From contig CM066037.1 of the NCBI GenBank assembly GCA_033557465.1, positions 202,429,156 to 202,493,155 of the forward strand: DNA of 64,000 bases, written 5' to 3'. The DNA comes from Ichthyophis bannanicus. Lineage: Eukaryota; Chordata; Amphibia; Gymnophiona; Ichthyophiidae. Both the position numbers and the translations under genes were made by a program. Below are positions 1-11,095 of this stretch, in pieces. The first letter of the stretch is position 1; each line of letters begins with the position of its first letter. The notes beneath the pieces are model-generated. The model was given only the letters and a program-made list of their open reading frames with translations. It did not search any database and was not told where the DNA came from.

Positions 1-1427
1 TAGCTTCCTGCTAGTGTTCATGGACATCTCGGCAGCCTTCGATACCGTGTCACACCTCAAGCTATTGCAACGCTTACAACAGATAGGACTATGCAAGAAT
101 ACCCTAAAGTGGTTTACATCATACCTGGAAGGGCGAATGCAACAAGTCAAATGCGATCAAAAGAAATCCCTACAATTCCCTGTCACGCAGGGCATACCTC
201 AAGGCTCAGCTCTATCTTCAATGCTCTTTAACATCTACATACAGCCCATAAGCAACATCATCAAGCAACATAAACTATACTACCACATTTATGCTGATGA
301 CATCATGGTGTACACTCCAATCAACTTACTGGCACTAAACACTACACCAATAACAAAATGCCTCAAAGACATGAATGACTGGCTCATAGTCAACAACTTA
401 ACCATCAACTACGACAAAACAGAGGCAATGTTCGTCACCAGGAACCCCACCTTCATACCTCCACAAACCATCAGCATCCTAGACTAACACATAGTAGTCA
501 AAGAAGTTGTTAAATATCTGGGCATAACACTAGACAGAGCTCTGAACCTAAAATCCCACATCACCAAAACTGCAAACAAGGCATATCATCGATTGAAAAC
601 AGTCAGACAAATCAAACCAATGCTCCGTCAAGACCACTTCCGCACAGTATGTCACGCACTCATCACACCACTGCTTGACTATGGAAACTCACTATACTAA
701 GGCCTTCCTCATCAGTCACTACACCCATTACAGATGGTACAAAACACCACCGCACGCATCATTACAGACACCCCAAGGACCGAGCACATCACTCCCATCC
801 TACAACAACTACACTGGCTCCCAATGGTGGCAAGAGCTAAATACAAAACAATCATGATAATCTTCAAAGTCATTCACCATCTCTCAGCGGATGTACTCCA
901 AAACGTTATAACAAGAGACATCAGCAATACACCAAGAACCACCAACAACAACACCTGCAGACTATCACAGAACCAAACAAACAACGTCAAAAAGAGCACC
1001 ATCACTACTAGCATCCTCACTATGGAACTCTCTACCAATGAGCCTGAGAGCTTTAGAAGACCTCACAGACTTCCGCAAAGATCTCAAAACATGGTTATTT
1101 ATAGAAACCTATGAACATTCAAACAACATCCCCTAACCAAACAGCAACACTACTACCACCGCCAACTAAATACACACCCATCCCATCCACAAACTTATCA
1201 CACCACGTTAGTAAATACCTTTATGTTAAATGTTACTTCTACTGTAATGTCTAAACACTGTTACATAACTGTACTGTCTACTGTAATGTCTAAATACTGT
1301 TACATAACTGTACTGTCTAAATGTTTACAATTACCCTAAAGTTAAATGTAACCCTCCAATTGGGTCATGATGTGACCACTTTGATTGAAGGAAAAGGTGG
1401 CATACAAATCTAAATAAATAAATAAAA
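1..1427 (+). mobile_element. L2/CR1-group LINE, 3' part, entering from the left edge
   Basis: The window opens inside the reverse transcriptase of a non-LTR retrotransposon. Coding sequence runs to about 1114 and is followed by a 3' UTR with two near-identical stretches around 1225-1320 (a CTGTAATGTCTAAA-type unit repeated). The element ends in an AAAT microsatellite at 1411-1427, the usual terminus of L2-group LINEs, which end in short tandem repeats rather than poly(A). The 5' part lies outside the window. Relatives sit at 45705-46521, 54145-56501 and 62648-63006. The clade (L2 versus another CR1-group lineage) is judged from motif style only. Confidence 0.85.
14..1114 (+). pseudogene. LINE ORF2 reverse transcriptase fragment with two stops
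   Basis: This is the palm-to-thumb part of a LINE reverse transcriptase, which copies element RNA at a nicked target. The first open stretch (14-487) begins mid-domain. It shows motif A (DISAAFDT), motif B (QGIPQGSALSS) and motif C (YADD, about residues 93-96), so the catalytic aspartates are intact. A TAA at 485-487 interrupts the frame and a second TAA lies at 698-700. Between and after them the conserved LINE C-terminal region is still readable, including a YLGITLD stretch and LHWLPM. The reading continues to about 1114. The copy is therefore dead but young enough to align by eye. Confidence 0.85.
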
Positions 1428-3092
1428 GAAGATCTCCATAGGTGATCCTCCTCGTTTTTTTCTGTTCTCACGAAGCTTAATGTAGTGAAGATGAATGTTC
1501 TCCCACACCTCATTTACTTGTTTTTGATGATCCCCTGCATTATACCAGACCATTTCTTTTGTGCTTTAAATAGGGTACTAGGAAGGTTTATTTGGAGTGG
1601 GAAGTCCCGAGTCAGGTTATAGGTTCTATTGAAGCCCAAGGATCAAAGAAGTCTCTCGCTTCCAAATCTTAAGGTGAATTATTGGGCAGCCCAGGTCCAC
1701 ATGATTTATTGGTGGGATCATGGCCCAGACCAACACTGGATTCAAATGGAAGCAGTACAATTGGAAATAGAAGATATAGGGAAGATTCCCTTTGTGGCCC
1801 CACAGGATTATGGAAGGCAGTGGAAGACATCCTCTGGTGAGGGTAACCCTAGACATCTGGGAGGTGGTCAAAAAAGTATCATTTGTCCCTCATCACCCTA
1901 GGTTTATGTCCTCGTGGCATGGGTCAGCGTTCCATCCCAGGCTGGTAAACACAGCATGGTTCAACTGGATGGTTCATAATAAGATGTTCAAGGTAAATGA
2001 CTATTTTAAATGGCCATTTTATGTCCAGGCAGGAGATTCTGGACAGGTGCTTGCTTACCACCCCCCCCCCCCTTATTTTTTTCTCCTTATTTCAGTTATG
2101 CCATTTTTTACAATCTAGGAAGGCGTTATTTCTTAAGCAACTGCAACCCTTGGAGGAATTCTTTCTGAAGTCTTCTAAAGTTATTCACCTGCTTGCTCAA
2201 TTGTACAAGATCAGAGTGACAAGGATGGATGTGTCTCATTCCTACCAGGCCAAATATCACCATGATTGGCAGAGAGATTGAACTGGGGTCCAATGGGAGC
2301 ATCTGTGGTTGAATATTCCAAAAATATCAGCTTGTCAAACTCATTTGGACACTCAGTATAAAATTTTGTTTCAAATGTACCTGGCACCAGTCAGGCTGCA
2401 TGCTATGAATAGGTCTTTCTTGAACCTATGTTGGAGGGGTTTTGGGGTTAAAGGTTCATTGTTACACATGTTCTGGGAATGTAATAAAAAAAGACCTCTA
2501 TTGGGGCAAATATGTAAAACTGACGTGGTAATCTCCTGAAGGCCAGTCCCTGAGGATGCAGCGTTGCTCCTGTTGGGGTTTTCAGAAAGAGATGGGGGAT
2601 CACTTCTGAATAAGTATTCTTCTAACTAGTAATTTTTAGCAGCAAGACTGTGCATAGCTGCAAAGTGGAAGAACCCCGATGCCCCCAACACTGATAAGAC
2701 TGGTCCAGGAAGCTGGCACAAATAATGGAGATGAAATATGGGGCTGACAAGTTTCAGGGCTCGATGATCAGTTTTGAGAAAGTTTGGGGCCTAGTGCAGA
2801 GTTACTTTGTCACAAACGCACATTAAGGTTTAGACATCTATGGCAAGGAGAACTAGATGGAACACTGAGTGGGAGCATGGACGTATTTTCTCTTCCTCCT
2901 CTCCCTCAGCAAGGAGACATGTGTGCTTAGACATTTTAAGGCGTAATGGGGATGACCTGTCCTTCCTCTCTTTACCACCTGATATATGTGCAAGACTATT
3001 TAAGAAGTGTACTACTGGTGTTTCATGTTTGATGTGTTGACACTTTTGTATACTGAAATAAAATCAATAAAAACAAAATTTAAAAAAATTCA
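1428..3092 (+). pseudogene. L1-like LINE ORF2 C-terminal region and 3' end
   Basis: Broken coding sequence with typical L1 ORF2 landmarks downstream of the RT domain: a KMNVLPHLIYLF stretch near 1489, an FIWSGKSR stretch near 1590, and SLPNLKVNYWAAQVH at about 1650-1700. The cysteine-rich C-terminal motif CWRGFGVKGSLLHMFWEC is at 2429-2482. In L1 this last motif belongs to the nucleic-acid-binding C-terminus. There are many stops and frameshifts. The copy ends in A-rich sequence at 3058-3092, consistent with an L1 tail. It begins abruptly against the preceding LINE tail, so it is 5' truncated. A C-run of about 12 lies near 2060. Confidence 0.75.
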
Positions 3093-3764
3093 GAGCGACC
3101 AAGGAAGCTTAAACTGTAGGAACAGAAGGAACAGCCTGCCCAGAGGGTGGTCTGGGATTTGCGACTTGCTTGTAACACCAATTTTGCTTATGTCTTGGAC
3201 CTGAGGGAGCCCAGTTAAGGGGTTGAATCAGCATAAAGAAGCAGTAAAGACAAACCCAGCATAGTCTGACCAAGAAAAGTTCATCTTTTTCCTTTTCTCA
3301 TTAACTGTCCTGTGAAGGTGGATGTTGTTACACTGGAAGACCCTCTTAAAATAGACTGGCTGATTGTGTGTTACCTCAGCAACTGTTTATGGAGTATATA
3401 TGTCTGAATAGTTAAGACAATGCACTATGGGGAAACTATAGAGTTTTTAGGGAAGAGTTTTGGGCTGGAAAAGATAAGCGGGGAAAAGATAGAGAGAGCA
3501 AGGTGGTTTTAAGGTGGGAAGAATGGAAGGATGTGAGGGGGTATAATAGGAGGTGTACTGCGGGGAGAGGGAAAAAAAAGAACGAGTGGTACCTTAGTTA
3601 AGAGGGGAGGGTGACAAGGAGTGCTAAGAAGCAAAGGGAATTGGGAATAATGAGGAGAACAGGCTTGACATGGGAATGGGAGAAGGACAATTCTGAAGGG
3701 CCAGTTGGAAAGCTTTCAGGAAGCCATACAAAGAAACTATGTGGGGGGGGGGGGGGAGCCTATT
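3093..3764. other. No recognised feature
   Basis: I recognise no gene or repeat family here. The stretch contains a run of 14 G at 3743-3756 and purine-rich sequence around 3460-3620. It could be the 5' part of the L1 copy whose endonuclease starts just downstream, but no coding motif supports that. Confidence 0.4.
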
Positions 3765-4182
3765 CATGAACAGTGTGAAAATGGTTGATATGGTATTAAT
3801 GACACTGAATGTGGGCAGATTGCATTCTCTGATGAAAACACCACAAATTCTGAGCTCTTGTAAGAAAGTTAAAACAAATGGTTTGTTTGCAAAAAACACA
3901 CTAAAACTATGCTGAACACAGAAAGTTAAAGAGTTTAGATGGGGGAGGTAGCCTTCTCTGCTTACAATAGGAGGCAACATGGAGTGACCATCTTGATAGC
4001 CAAAAACACATCTTTTGAATCCCACAAAATTATCTTAGACCCAGAGGAGTGATATTTATTGCGGCTGGAAAGCTTACATGGTAGGAAAGTGACGTTAAGC
4101 AATATTTATGCCCCAATGTTTAGAATCATTGATTTTTCTTGATGTTTGTGGCAGAGATGGCAGTGAATGAATAGTATAAAAT
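3765..4182 (+). pseudogene. L1-like endonuclease, N-terminal part, cut by DIRS A1
   Basis: A degenerate apurinic-type endonuclease N-terminus of an L1 ORF2. It contains a TLNVGRLHSLMK stretch near 3806, the counterpart of the usual NVRGLNSP-type start. Around 3975-4120 readings such as AKNTSFES and KIILDPE, followed by a NIYAP-like segment, match the central strands of the fold. The domain stops where DIRS A1 begins and resumes at 10168 with GDFN. Several stops are present. The two halves are clearly one interrupted L1 copy. Confidence 0.7.
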
Positions 4183-4186
4183 AAAG

Positions 4187-4375
4187 CATAGTCACTCACC
4201 TGTAACAGGTGATCTCCGGGAACAGCAGGAATTTAGTCCTCACATATGGGTATCGTCAGTACCGACGGAGCCTGCGCAGGAATGCTCCCCAGCGCCCAAT
4301 TAGAAAGCTTTTGGGAGCATCCCACAGCGCCTGCATGCTGCCTTCCCGCCTTTCCCAACTGCCTCTCTCCAGTTG
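4187..4375. repeat. A1 left ITR (element 3' end)
   Basis: Imperfect inverted counterpart of 10010-10167. Landmarks are the palindromic CACCTGTAACAGGTG close to the tip, CACATATGGG, a CGGTACCGA-type box, then GGAGCCTGCGC and CTTTTGGGAGCATCCCACAGCG. The left copy carries about 25 extra terminal bases that the right copy lacks. Purine-rich GAGA sequence follows at 4387-4433. Confidence 0.85.
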
Positions 4376-4460
4376 AGTTTTAAAGCTGAGACAAAGAGAG
4401 AGAGAGGGAAAGGGAAAGAGATAGATAGAGAGATACAACTCCTAGGGGAGGTGGGTGGGT

Positions 4461-4560
4461 TGTGAGGACTAAATTCCTGCTGTTCCCGGAGATCATCTGT
4501 TACAGGTGAGTAACTATGCTATCTCCAGGAACAAGCAGGAATGTAGTCATCACATATGGG
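4461..4560. repeat. A1 internal complementary region (ICR)
   Basis: The first half (to about 4520) is the reverse complement of the extreme left end. The second half is the reverse complement of the extreme right end. Read on the minus strand the centre gives GGAGAT joined to AGCATAG, which is the predicted end-to-end junction of the circular intermediate. In the DIRS model this region templates the joining of the two ends. Confidence 0.85.
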
Positions 4561-4675
4561 GACTCCCTAGCTTTAGATGCCAGGGAGAGACCCCAGAAGT
4601 TGGGCGTTCCTGAGAAGGGCTCCACTTCCCCCATGGATCTCTGGCATCCTACCAGGGATGGTGGGTAGGAGTTGA

Positions 4676-5872
4676 TTAGGTATGGAACAGGTGTTGGAGA
4701 ACAGCCTGAAAAAACAAGGCATCCCGGCGGGAGTCCTTGTCCAAGCAGTAATGGGCTGTGAAGGTATGAACCGAGGCCCAGGTGGCTGCTTGACAGATGT
4801 CGTCTATAGACACAGAGTGCAGATGAGCCATTGAAGTTGCCATGGCTCTCACATTGTGAGCTGTGACATGGCCCTCCAGAGGAAGATTCTTGCTCTGATA
4901 GGCGAAGGCAATACCCTGGGCAATCCATTTAGACAGTGTTCTCTTGGAGACTGGAAGTCCCAAATGAGAAGGGTCAAAAGCAACAAAAAGTTGAGAGGAC
5001 TTTCTATGTTGCTGTGTTCTTTGTAAGTAAAAAGCTAAAGCTCTTTTACAGTCCAAGGTATGAAGATTCCTCTCTGCATTCGATGCATGAGGCCTTGGAA
5101 AGAACTCAGGTAGGTAGACCGCTTGGTTTAGATGAAAAGACGAGACCAGCTTTGGCATAAAGTGTGGATGAATCCTAAGGACTACCTTGTCATGATGGAA
5201 CCTTGTATAAGGTGGATCAGCTACTAGTGCTTGCAAATCACTAATGCGACGTGCTGATGTGATTGCAATGAGAAAGATAACCTTCCAAGAAAGGAATTTC
5301 AAGGAGGTAGTAGCTAAGGGTTCAAAAGGTGGCTTCATGAGCTGACCAAGAACCAGGTTTAAGTCCCATGCAACCGGCGGTGGCCTAATGGGAGGCTTAG
5401 TTAGAAGAAGGCCTCTCATAAATCTTGCTATAAGAGGATGAGAGGAGATAGGTTGTCCATTTAGAGGCCTGAAGGAAGCTGCAATAGCACTCAAATGGAC
5501 TCTTCCTGAGTTAGTCTTAAGTCCTGCATTGGATAAATGAAGGAGATACTCCAGTAAATATTCCAGAGGTATCGCAAGGGGGTTAAGACCCTTTTGCGAA
5601 CACCATATGGTAAACCTTTTCCACTTGAAAGCATAATAGCATCTTGTGGAAGGTTTCCTGGAAGCAAGAAGAATATCCTTCACTTGCTGAGAGAGGTTAA
5701 GATCATGGAGATCTAGGCCTTCAGCAACCAAGCCCTGAGATGCAAAGACTGGGGATTGGGATGCCATAACATTCCGTCCTCCTGAGATAGGAGATCTGGA
5801 GCAGACCCTAACTCCAGAGAGGGAGCTTGAGAGAGATGTAGAAGCAGAGGGTACCACACTTGCTGAAGCCAA
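4676..5872 (-). CDS. Tyrosine recombinase of DIRS A1, intact open frame
   Basis: Site-specific recombinase expected to insert the circular DNA copy by cutting and rejoining through a covalent 3'-phosphotyrosine. The 398 open codons have an N-terminal core-binding-like region (about 55-165) and a catalytic domain with Arg209 in TSARRISDLQAL, His339 and Arg342 in TAHNVRAM, and the nucleophile Tyr375 in AHYCL. This is the only DIRS recombinase in the window with no stop or frameshift across the catalytic domain. The upstream boundary used here is a TTG, not an ATG. The frame stays open further upstream, overlapping the end of RNase H in another frame as is usual in DIRS, so the true start is undecided. 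It could be expressed, but that is inference. Confidence 0.8.
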   Translation of the reverse strand: MASASVVPSASTSLSSSLSGVRVCSRSPISGGRNVMASQSPVFASQGLVAEGLDLHDLNLSQQVKDILLASRKPSTRCYYAFKWKRFTIWCSQKGLNPLAIPLEYLLEYLLHLSNAGLKTNSGRVHLSAIAASFRPLNGQPISSHPLIARFMRGLLLTKPPIRPPPVAWDLNLVLGQLMKPPFEPLATTSLKFLSWKVIFLIAITSARRISDLQALVADPPYTRFHHDKVVLRIHPHFMPKLVSSFHLNQAVYLPEFFPRPHASNAERNLHTLDCKRALAFYLQRTQQHRKSSQLFVAFDPSHLGLPVSKRTLSKWIAQGIAFAYQSKNLPLEGHVTAHNVRAMATSMAHLHSVSIDDICQAATWASVHTFTAHYCLDKDSRRDALFFQAVLQHLFHT

Positions 5873-6050
5873 TGTGGAGCTATGAGAATCATACGGCCTC
5901 TGTTTCTCTGAAGCTTGAACAGGGTTTTGGGAATAAGGGGAATGGGTGGAAAGGCATAAAGGAAGTCTTGGCCCCAGTGAAGGAGGAAAGCATCCTTGGC
6001 CTAAGATCCCTGAGCCGGAATTCTGGAACAGAACCGGGGAAGTTTGGCAT

Positions 6051-7751
6051 TCAACGGTCTATGTCCGGAGTTCCCCAAATTTGAAAAATCTTGGCCACCT
6101 GGTCCACATGTAGAGACCATTCGTGTGGAAGCAGAACTCGACTGAGTCTGTCCGCCCAAGAGTTTTGTATGCCTGGAAGATACACTGCCAGGAGATGAAT
6201 CTGATGCTCTCTGGCGAGGGCCCATAGTCGCAAAGCTTCGTTGCAGAGCGACAGAGAGCCTGTTCCACCCTGCTTGTTCACATAGAACATGGCTACCTGG
6301 TTGTCCATGTGAATAAGGACTGTCCTGCAGCTGAGCAGGGAATGGAACACTCGAAGAGCAAGAAAACTTGCTCTGAGCTCTAAGAGATTGATATATAGAT
6401 GAGTCTCATGTGGAGTCCAAGTGCCTTGGGTGGAGAGGTCTTGTAGATGAGCTCCCCAACCCATTGGAGAAGCATCTGTTGTGAGAGTTGCTTGGGGTAA
6501 GGGTTGTTGGAACGGGGACCCCAGCAACAGGTTTTGAGTGGACTGCCACCATTGAAGGGACAAAATAAGGCAATTTGTGTTTACAATTTTGTCTGACAGA
6601 CACCCTGATGCCTGGGTCCACTGAATGGATAAAGTCCACTGGGCTGCTCTCATATGGAGGCGAGCATAAGGAACCACATGCACAGTAGAAGCCATGTGGC
6701 CTAGTAGTTGTAACATTTCTCGAGCAGTGAGATGGGATTTTAGCACTGCTTGAGAAGCTAACTGCACCATGCGAAGGCAACAGCTCTGAGGGAGGTAGGC
6801 CCTTGCCTTTCTGGTTTCCAACACAGCTCCTATGAACTCTAGAGACTGAGTGGGAGTTAGGTTGGATTTTGGGATGTTTAAGACTAGACCCAAATACTGA
6901 AGGATGCGCATTGTGCAAGACAGAGCTATCCTGGCCTCTGACTCTGATGATGCTCAAATGAGCCAATCGCCTAAGTAGGGGAAGACGAATATTCGTAGAG
7001 TGCGGAGAAATGCTGCTACTACAGCCATGCATTTCGTGAACACCCTTGGAGCTGAGGCCAGGCCAAACGGGAGGACCCTGTATTGGTAGTGCTTCCCTTG
7101 AAAAAGGAACCGAAGGAACTTTCTGTGAGATGGATGGATGAGAACATGAGTGTACGCATCCTTGAGATCTAGAGAACATAGCCAATCCTGACTCTGAAGG
7201 TATGGCAGCAGAGTTCCTAGAGAAACCATTTTGAATTTCTCCTTGAACAGGATTTTGTTCAATTTTCTGAGGTCTAAAATAGGTCTGTGACCTCCTGTTT
7301 TCTTTGGGATAAGAAAATAGGGGGAATAAAACCCTGTACCCTGCTGAAGAATGGGTACTTCTTCTATTTCCCCTTGGGCAAGAAGCATGGTGACCTCTTG
7401 ATCTAACAGGTTGATGAGAGAGGTCTGAGAATTGAACTGTTTTACTATTGTGGGAGGGGGCATGCTCAAAAAATGAAGCTTGTACCCCTCTTTTATGATG
7501 GAGAGTGTCCAATGCTCTGCTGTTATCTGCCCCCATCTTGGGGCAAAGTGACATAACCTTCCTGGAATGGTGGAAGGCTCTGGTCCATTTAGAGCCAGGA
7601 AGGCTAAGTTCTCTAGATGCAAGTCAAAGGCCTTGTGGAGGCTGAGACTGCTGAGGCGGTTGAGGCTTTTCTTTGCTTGGATGGTTGCTGACCCTTCCGG
7701 ACAGGTTGACCTGCAGAGCGTCCCTGCTGGGAATAAGCAGGATAAAACCAT
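6051..7751 (-). pseudogene. RT-RNase H of DIRS A1, broken
   Basis: Polymerase frame that would copy the element RNA. The RT part (7751 to 6954) overlaps the last 139 bases of gag in a different frame. It shows motif A (SLDLKDAY) and motif B (LPFGLASAPRVF). Motif C reads YLGD instead of YLDD, so one catalytic aspartate is lost. A TGA follows at about 6954-6956. The frame reopens from 6911 to 6051 with the RT thumb and an RNase H domain keeping its acidic set: Asp in TTDAS, Glu in NLLELRA, Asp in HMDNQVA and Asp in SWADRLSR. RNase H would degrade the RNA strand. The missing RT aspartate together with the stop makes this copy non-autonomous. Confidence 0.85.
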
Positions 7752-9761
7752 TTCTTTTTGGAAAAGAATGATTTTTTGAAAGATTTCTTTCTTGCAGGAT
7801 CAGCTGTGCCCTTGGATAATCTGTCCAAGGTGGAGTTGTCAGCATCCAACTCATTGGCCTTTTCTTGCCAATCTTTGCCAAACAGGTTCTCACCAGTACA
7901 ATTAATATTGCCCAATTTGTTTTGTACCCAGAGCTCCAAATCAGATGCCTGGAGCCAGGCAATTCTACGTGCACCTATGGCAAAGGCAGAGGTTCTGCTT
8001 ATGCACTCAAAACAGTCAAAAGCTGCACGGTTGACAAATTTGGAAACATCCTGGGAATGTTTGACCAATGTGAGAAAATCCTGTCTCTTATCCTCAGGAA
8101 GAAGAGGACTCAAAACCTCTAAATCTCCTGTGATTTCCTTCAGGAACATTCCCATATATAAAATATAGGAACTGATCCTGGCAGAAAGCATGGAAGCTTG
8201 GAAAGTACGACATCCAAAAGCATCCAAAGTTCTGCACTTGTGTCCTGGGGGATTAGAGGCATGCCTCTTTGCACTCCTGATCCTTCTCATAGCTGACTCC
8301 ACTACAATAGAGTGGTGAGGGAGCTGAGTTTTCTGGAAACCAGGACAAGGAAGGACTCGATACATAGTGTCGAGGGAGGAGTGGTCTAGTGGTTAGGACA
8401 AGGTACTTCAGGCCGGAGGGCCGGGGGGTTCAAGTCCCACCTGGGGACAGCAATCTCAGGCTGGAGGGACTGGGATTTCTAGTCCTATAGGCACTCCTTG
8501 TGGTCTTGGGCAAGCCATTTAACCCTCCATTGCCCATGTTCCCTGTAAGTATTAGCGTATGTGTCTCATATCCCCTCGTGTTAAATGTATCCTCCAATTG
8601 ACCGCTTTGACCCAGTGAAAAGCGGGATATAAATACAGCTAAATAAATAAATAAAAATAAAATAGTGTCAAGTCTACGAGAATGAGGAGAGGTGGTAAGA
8701 GCGGTCTCCCACATTCTGAGCATGAGATCATGCAAGATCTCATGGATGGGCAAAGTAGCTGCCTCCTTAGGAGCTTTGGGATATTGTAAAATTTCCAGCT
8801 CCTTTGCTCTGGGCTCTGTTTCAGGAGCCACAGTAATGGAGAGACCCTGAGCCACCTCCCTAATGAAATCCTGGAAGGAGATATCCCCTGGAGGAGACAT
8901 CCTGCGTTTAGGGGAGGAGGGCTCCTCTGGCAGAAGTGCTCCGGTATCGACAGAACTATCGGAATCCTCAGATTCCTCTGAGGACTCAAAGTACCTTCTG
9001 TCCGGATGCTCTTGTAGAGCCCCATACCCGTACTGACCGAAGTTGGTACCGCGGGGAATCGGTACCAGTGTATCAGTACCGGAGGCCATCGGGTGACTGG
9101 GTGACGGCAATGCGGACAACGATGTCGATGTCGATACTATCGGTACCGGTACCGATCCCGGTGCCAGAGTCGATGCCGACACCGGCTGAACTGTCTGACG
9201 CGGTTCCGAGGGTGTCGATGCTGCAAGGAGAGACTGTGTTCAATAGCCAGGAACCTCTGGTCTATCGAAGCTGCCGATGCCTGGATGTCGGTACCGGAGA
9301 AGACAGCCGGTACCCCAGAGCCTGGCACCAGTAGTTCTGCCGAGGTCGAGGCCTCGAGAAAAACCTGGAGCCCTGATAATGCTTTGGAAGCCGAAGCCTC
9401 CCACCGGGGCAATTTTGCCAGTGCAGAATCCTCAAGGGCAACGCCAGAGGCATCTCGGTGCTTAGAGAGATCTACCCTTTGAGGACCGGCTGGACTTATA
9501 TTTAGTTACCTGAGATCCACGGGAGGAAGAGGAAGCCCTAGAAGACGTCGATGCCACCGAAGCTGCATCAGAGGGAAACAGGGTACTGAGCTTAGCAGCT
9601 CAGTTCTGCTGACCTCTTTTAGACATCATGGCACAGGACATACAATCCGTGATGGAGTGGTCAGGACCTAAACATTTCAGACACCATTCATGGGTGTCGG
9701 TGACGGAGATGGTACCGCCACACTTGGTGCACTTTTTGAAACCTGAAGCAGGTTTCTCCAT
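7613..9761 (-). pseudogene. Gag of DIRS A1, interrupted by TGA and by a SINE
   Basis: Structural protein presumed to package element RNA. It starts at the ATG at 9761 (MEKPASGFKKC). An N-terminal zinc-binding module has the layout CxxC, then CxxC, then an H, then CxxC. An in-frame TGA at 9600-9602 follows directly; the frame then continues with a Ser-rich, charged linker. A SINE at 8375-8661 splits the central part. Beyond it the C-terminal domain is open from 8365 to 7613 and includes FQKTQLPHHSIVVESAMRR and ENLFGK. It ends in a basic tail. The same TGA occurs at the same codon in A3, so it is not private damage. The module has no enzyme motifs; calling it Gag rests on position and zinc fingers. 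Confidence 0.8.
8375..8661 (+). mobile_element. tRNA-derived CORE-type SINE with LINE tail, inside A1 gag
   Basis: Starts with an A-box-like TGGTCTAGTGGTTA and a B-box-like GGTTCAAGTCC, the internal RNA polymerase III promoter of tRNA-derived SINEs. A CORE-like centre follows (TTGGGCAAGCCATTTAACC). The 3' tail has GACCGCTTTGACCC, AAAGCGGGATATAAATA and (AAAT)n, like the local LINEs. It is flanked by an 11-bp target duplication with one mismatch, ATAGTGTCGAG at 8364-8374 and ATAGTGTCAAG at 8662-8672. The uninterrupted site can be seen in A3 near 36160. About 287 bp. Confidence 0.9.
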
Positions 9762-10009
9762 TGTAGGAAAAAGTTTTGGGTCTAAGGCCCAAAATGGCGC
9801 ATGCACCTGGGAAAAATGGAGAAAAATACTAAGTATATATATATATATTTTTTTTTTTTTAAAGAACAGAAATAAAGAAAGAAAAACCGGCGGTACCGGT
9901 AAAGCATCGAGGAAGGCAGACGCGACCACAAAAAAGAAAGTAATAAGGAAGAATTTTCTGCGGTGACAGGAACAACGACCTGCTGGCTCCACGGAAAACG
10001 AAGAAATGG

Positions 10010-10167
10010 AGAGAGGCAGTTGGGAAAGGCGGGAAGGCAGCACACAGGTGCTGTGGGATGCTCCCAAAAGCTTTCTAATTGGACGCTGGGGAGCGTTCCC
10101 GCGCAGGCTCCATCGGTACCGACGATACCCATATGTGATGACTACATTCCTGCTTGTTCCTGGAGAT
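10010..10167. repeat. A1 right ITR (element 5' end)
   Basis: Inverted counterpart of 4187-4375: GGGATGCTCCCAAAAG, GGAGCGTTCCCGCGCAGG, GGTACCGACGATACC, ATATGTGATGACTAC, ending CTTGTTCCTGGAGAT. It lies upstream of the gag ATG and should contain the start of element transcription. No TATA box is obvious. Confidence 0.8.
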
Positions 10168-10530
10168 TATGTGTAAGGGGGGATTTTAACATTACTGCAG
10201 ACCCAACCACAGATTGCAAGCCACCCAGGCTGCCAAGGAGATTATGCTCTGAACTGGAGAGGTGTAACCTCTCCAGTTCAGGTGCATCCTCTGGATACAG
10301 AATACACATTTTCTTCAGGAGTGCATAAAATTTACTCACAATTTGACTACTTCCTCCTTTTTGAACAGTTAACTGGTCATGTAGTTACAGCAAAGAAACA
10401 TACATCCTAATTGTCAGACCACTCGCCTGTAGTAGTGGAGTTGAAACTCCTAGAACAAGGAAAAGAAAGAATCTGGTGGCTAAACTCAACTTGGTATTAA
10501 GATCACTCCTTTCAATAGGACTGGCCCAAC
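10168..10530 (+). pseudogene. L1-like endonuclease, C-terminal part, continued after A1
   Basis: Continuation of the L1 domain interrupted at 4182. It opens with GDFNITADPTTDC, the conserved GDFN catalytic segment. Readings such as TFFRSA, IDYFL-like and SDH-like (near 10405-10425, changed to VRPLA in one frame) follow, as in the C-terminal strands of the fold. There are several stops. The copy ends where hAT-derived sequence begins, about 10535. Confidence 0.7.
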
Positions 10531-10534
10531 CACT

Positions 10535-11095
10535 AGGCAGAGGCGGTCCAAAGGGGGTGCGGGACCATGTGCGGAGACTCAATGCAGGGCCTCATTTGCA
10601 TAAATATTCCCATAATATTAACGTACATTAACTTTTAGTAAACATGTCTCGTAATGAGTGTATGAATAAAGAAAGACTACCAGATTTCTGAATTACTATA
10701 CTCCAATGCCAACCACCAGGCATATTAGGAAGTACTACAAATACTGCCCATAACAAACCCGCTGTATCATAACAGCACTACCAGGATTCACAAAGCACCA
10801 TACCCTACCTATCAAAAGGCAATACTGAAAATATTAAACCAATACATCTCAGAGAATACCAATACATCTCCTACTGGGGAAAGACAACAAGTGGCACTGT
10901 CAAATAGAAACTACATAAACAGAATACCTCAGCTCGATTACACATGCAGAACATAGACCATCACCAAACAAAGAAAAAGGGATCACAATTTAGAAATAGG
11001 AAGACAACAAAGACTGGGAACCCCAAAAGCCAAACTTGGAATGTACAATAAAGACAGTAAAGATGCATATTTCCCAGAGCTATCAACACCTTCCA
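10535..11095 (-). mobile_element. Fragment of a hAT2-family element
   Basis: Reverse-complement match to the right third of hAT2 (about 52160-52770). Shared landmarks include GGGCCTCATTTGCATAA, GAATAAAGAAAGACTA, CACTGCCCAT/ACTGCCCATA, CAAACCCGC, CACTACCAGGA and CACAAAGCACCATAC. Neither terminus nor a target duplication is visible, and the minisatellite and palindrome are absent. It is a partial copy with many substitutions. No coding frame was found. Confidence 0.8.

Larger units (their letters stand above)
4183..10167 (-). mobile_element. DIRS-type retrotransposon A1, full length
   Basis: A complete family A element read on the minus strand: right ITR, gag (9761 to 7613), RT and RNase H (7751 to 6051), tyrosine recombinase (about 5872 to 4676), ICR (4461-4560), left ITR. 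DIRS elements copy their RNA into a circle that their recombinase inserts, so they lack LTRs and a DDE integrase; none is seen here. A1 sits inside an L1 endonuclease domain and carries a SINE inside gag. RT, RH and gag are damaged, the recombinase is open. The left boundary reads AAAGCATAG and the right boundary GGAGAT. Confidence 0.9.

Noticed and set aside
3624..4025. Minus-strand 133-codon open frame
   Set aside because: It lies opposite the L1 endonuclease remnant and has no recognisable domain.
5210..5222. DPPY motif, as in DNA adenine methyltransferases that some DIRS elements carry
   Set aside because: It lies inside the recombinase domain just after the box I Arg, with no other methyltransferase motif nearby. 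I see no methyltransferase in any copy.
8375..8450. A tRNA gene (A and B boxes present)
   Set aside because: It continues into a CORE segment and LINE tail, has a target duplication, and recurs at 53648. It is the head of a SINE.
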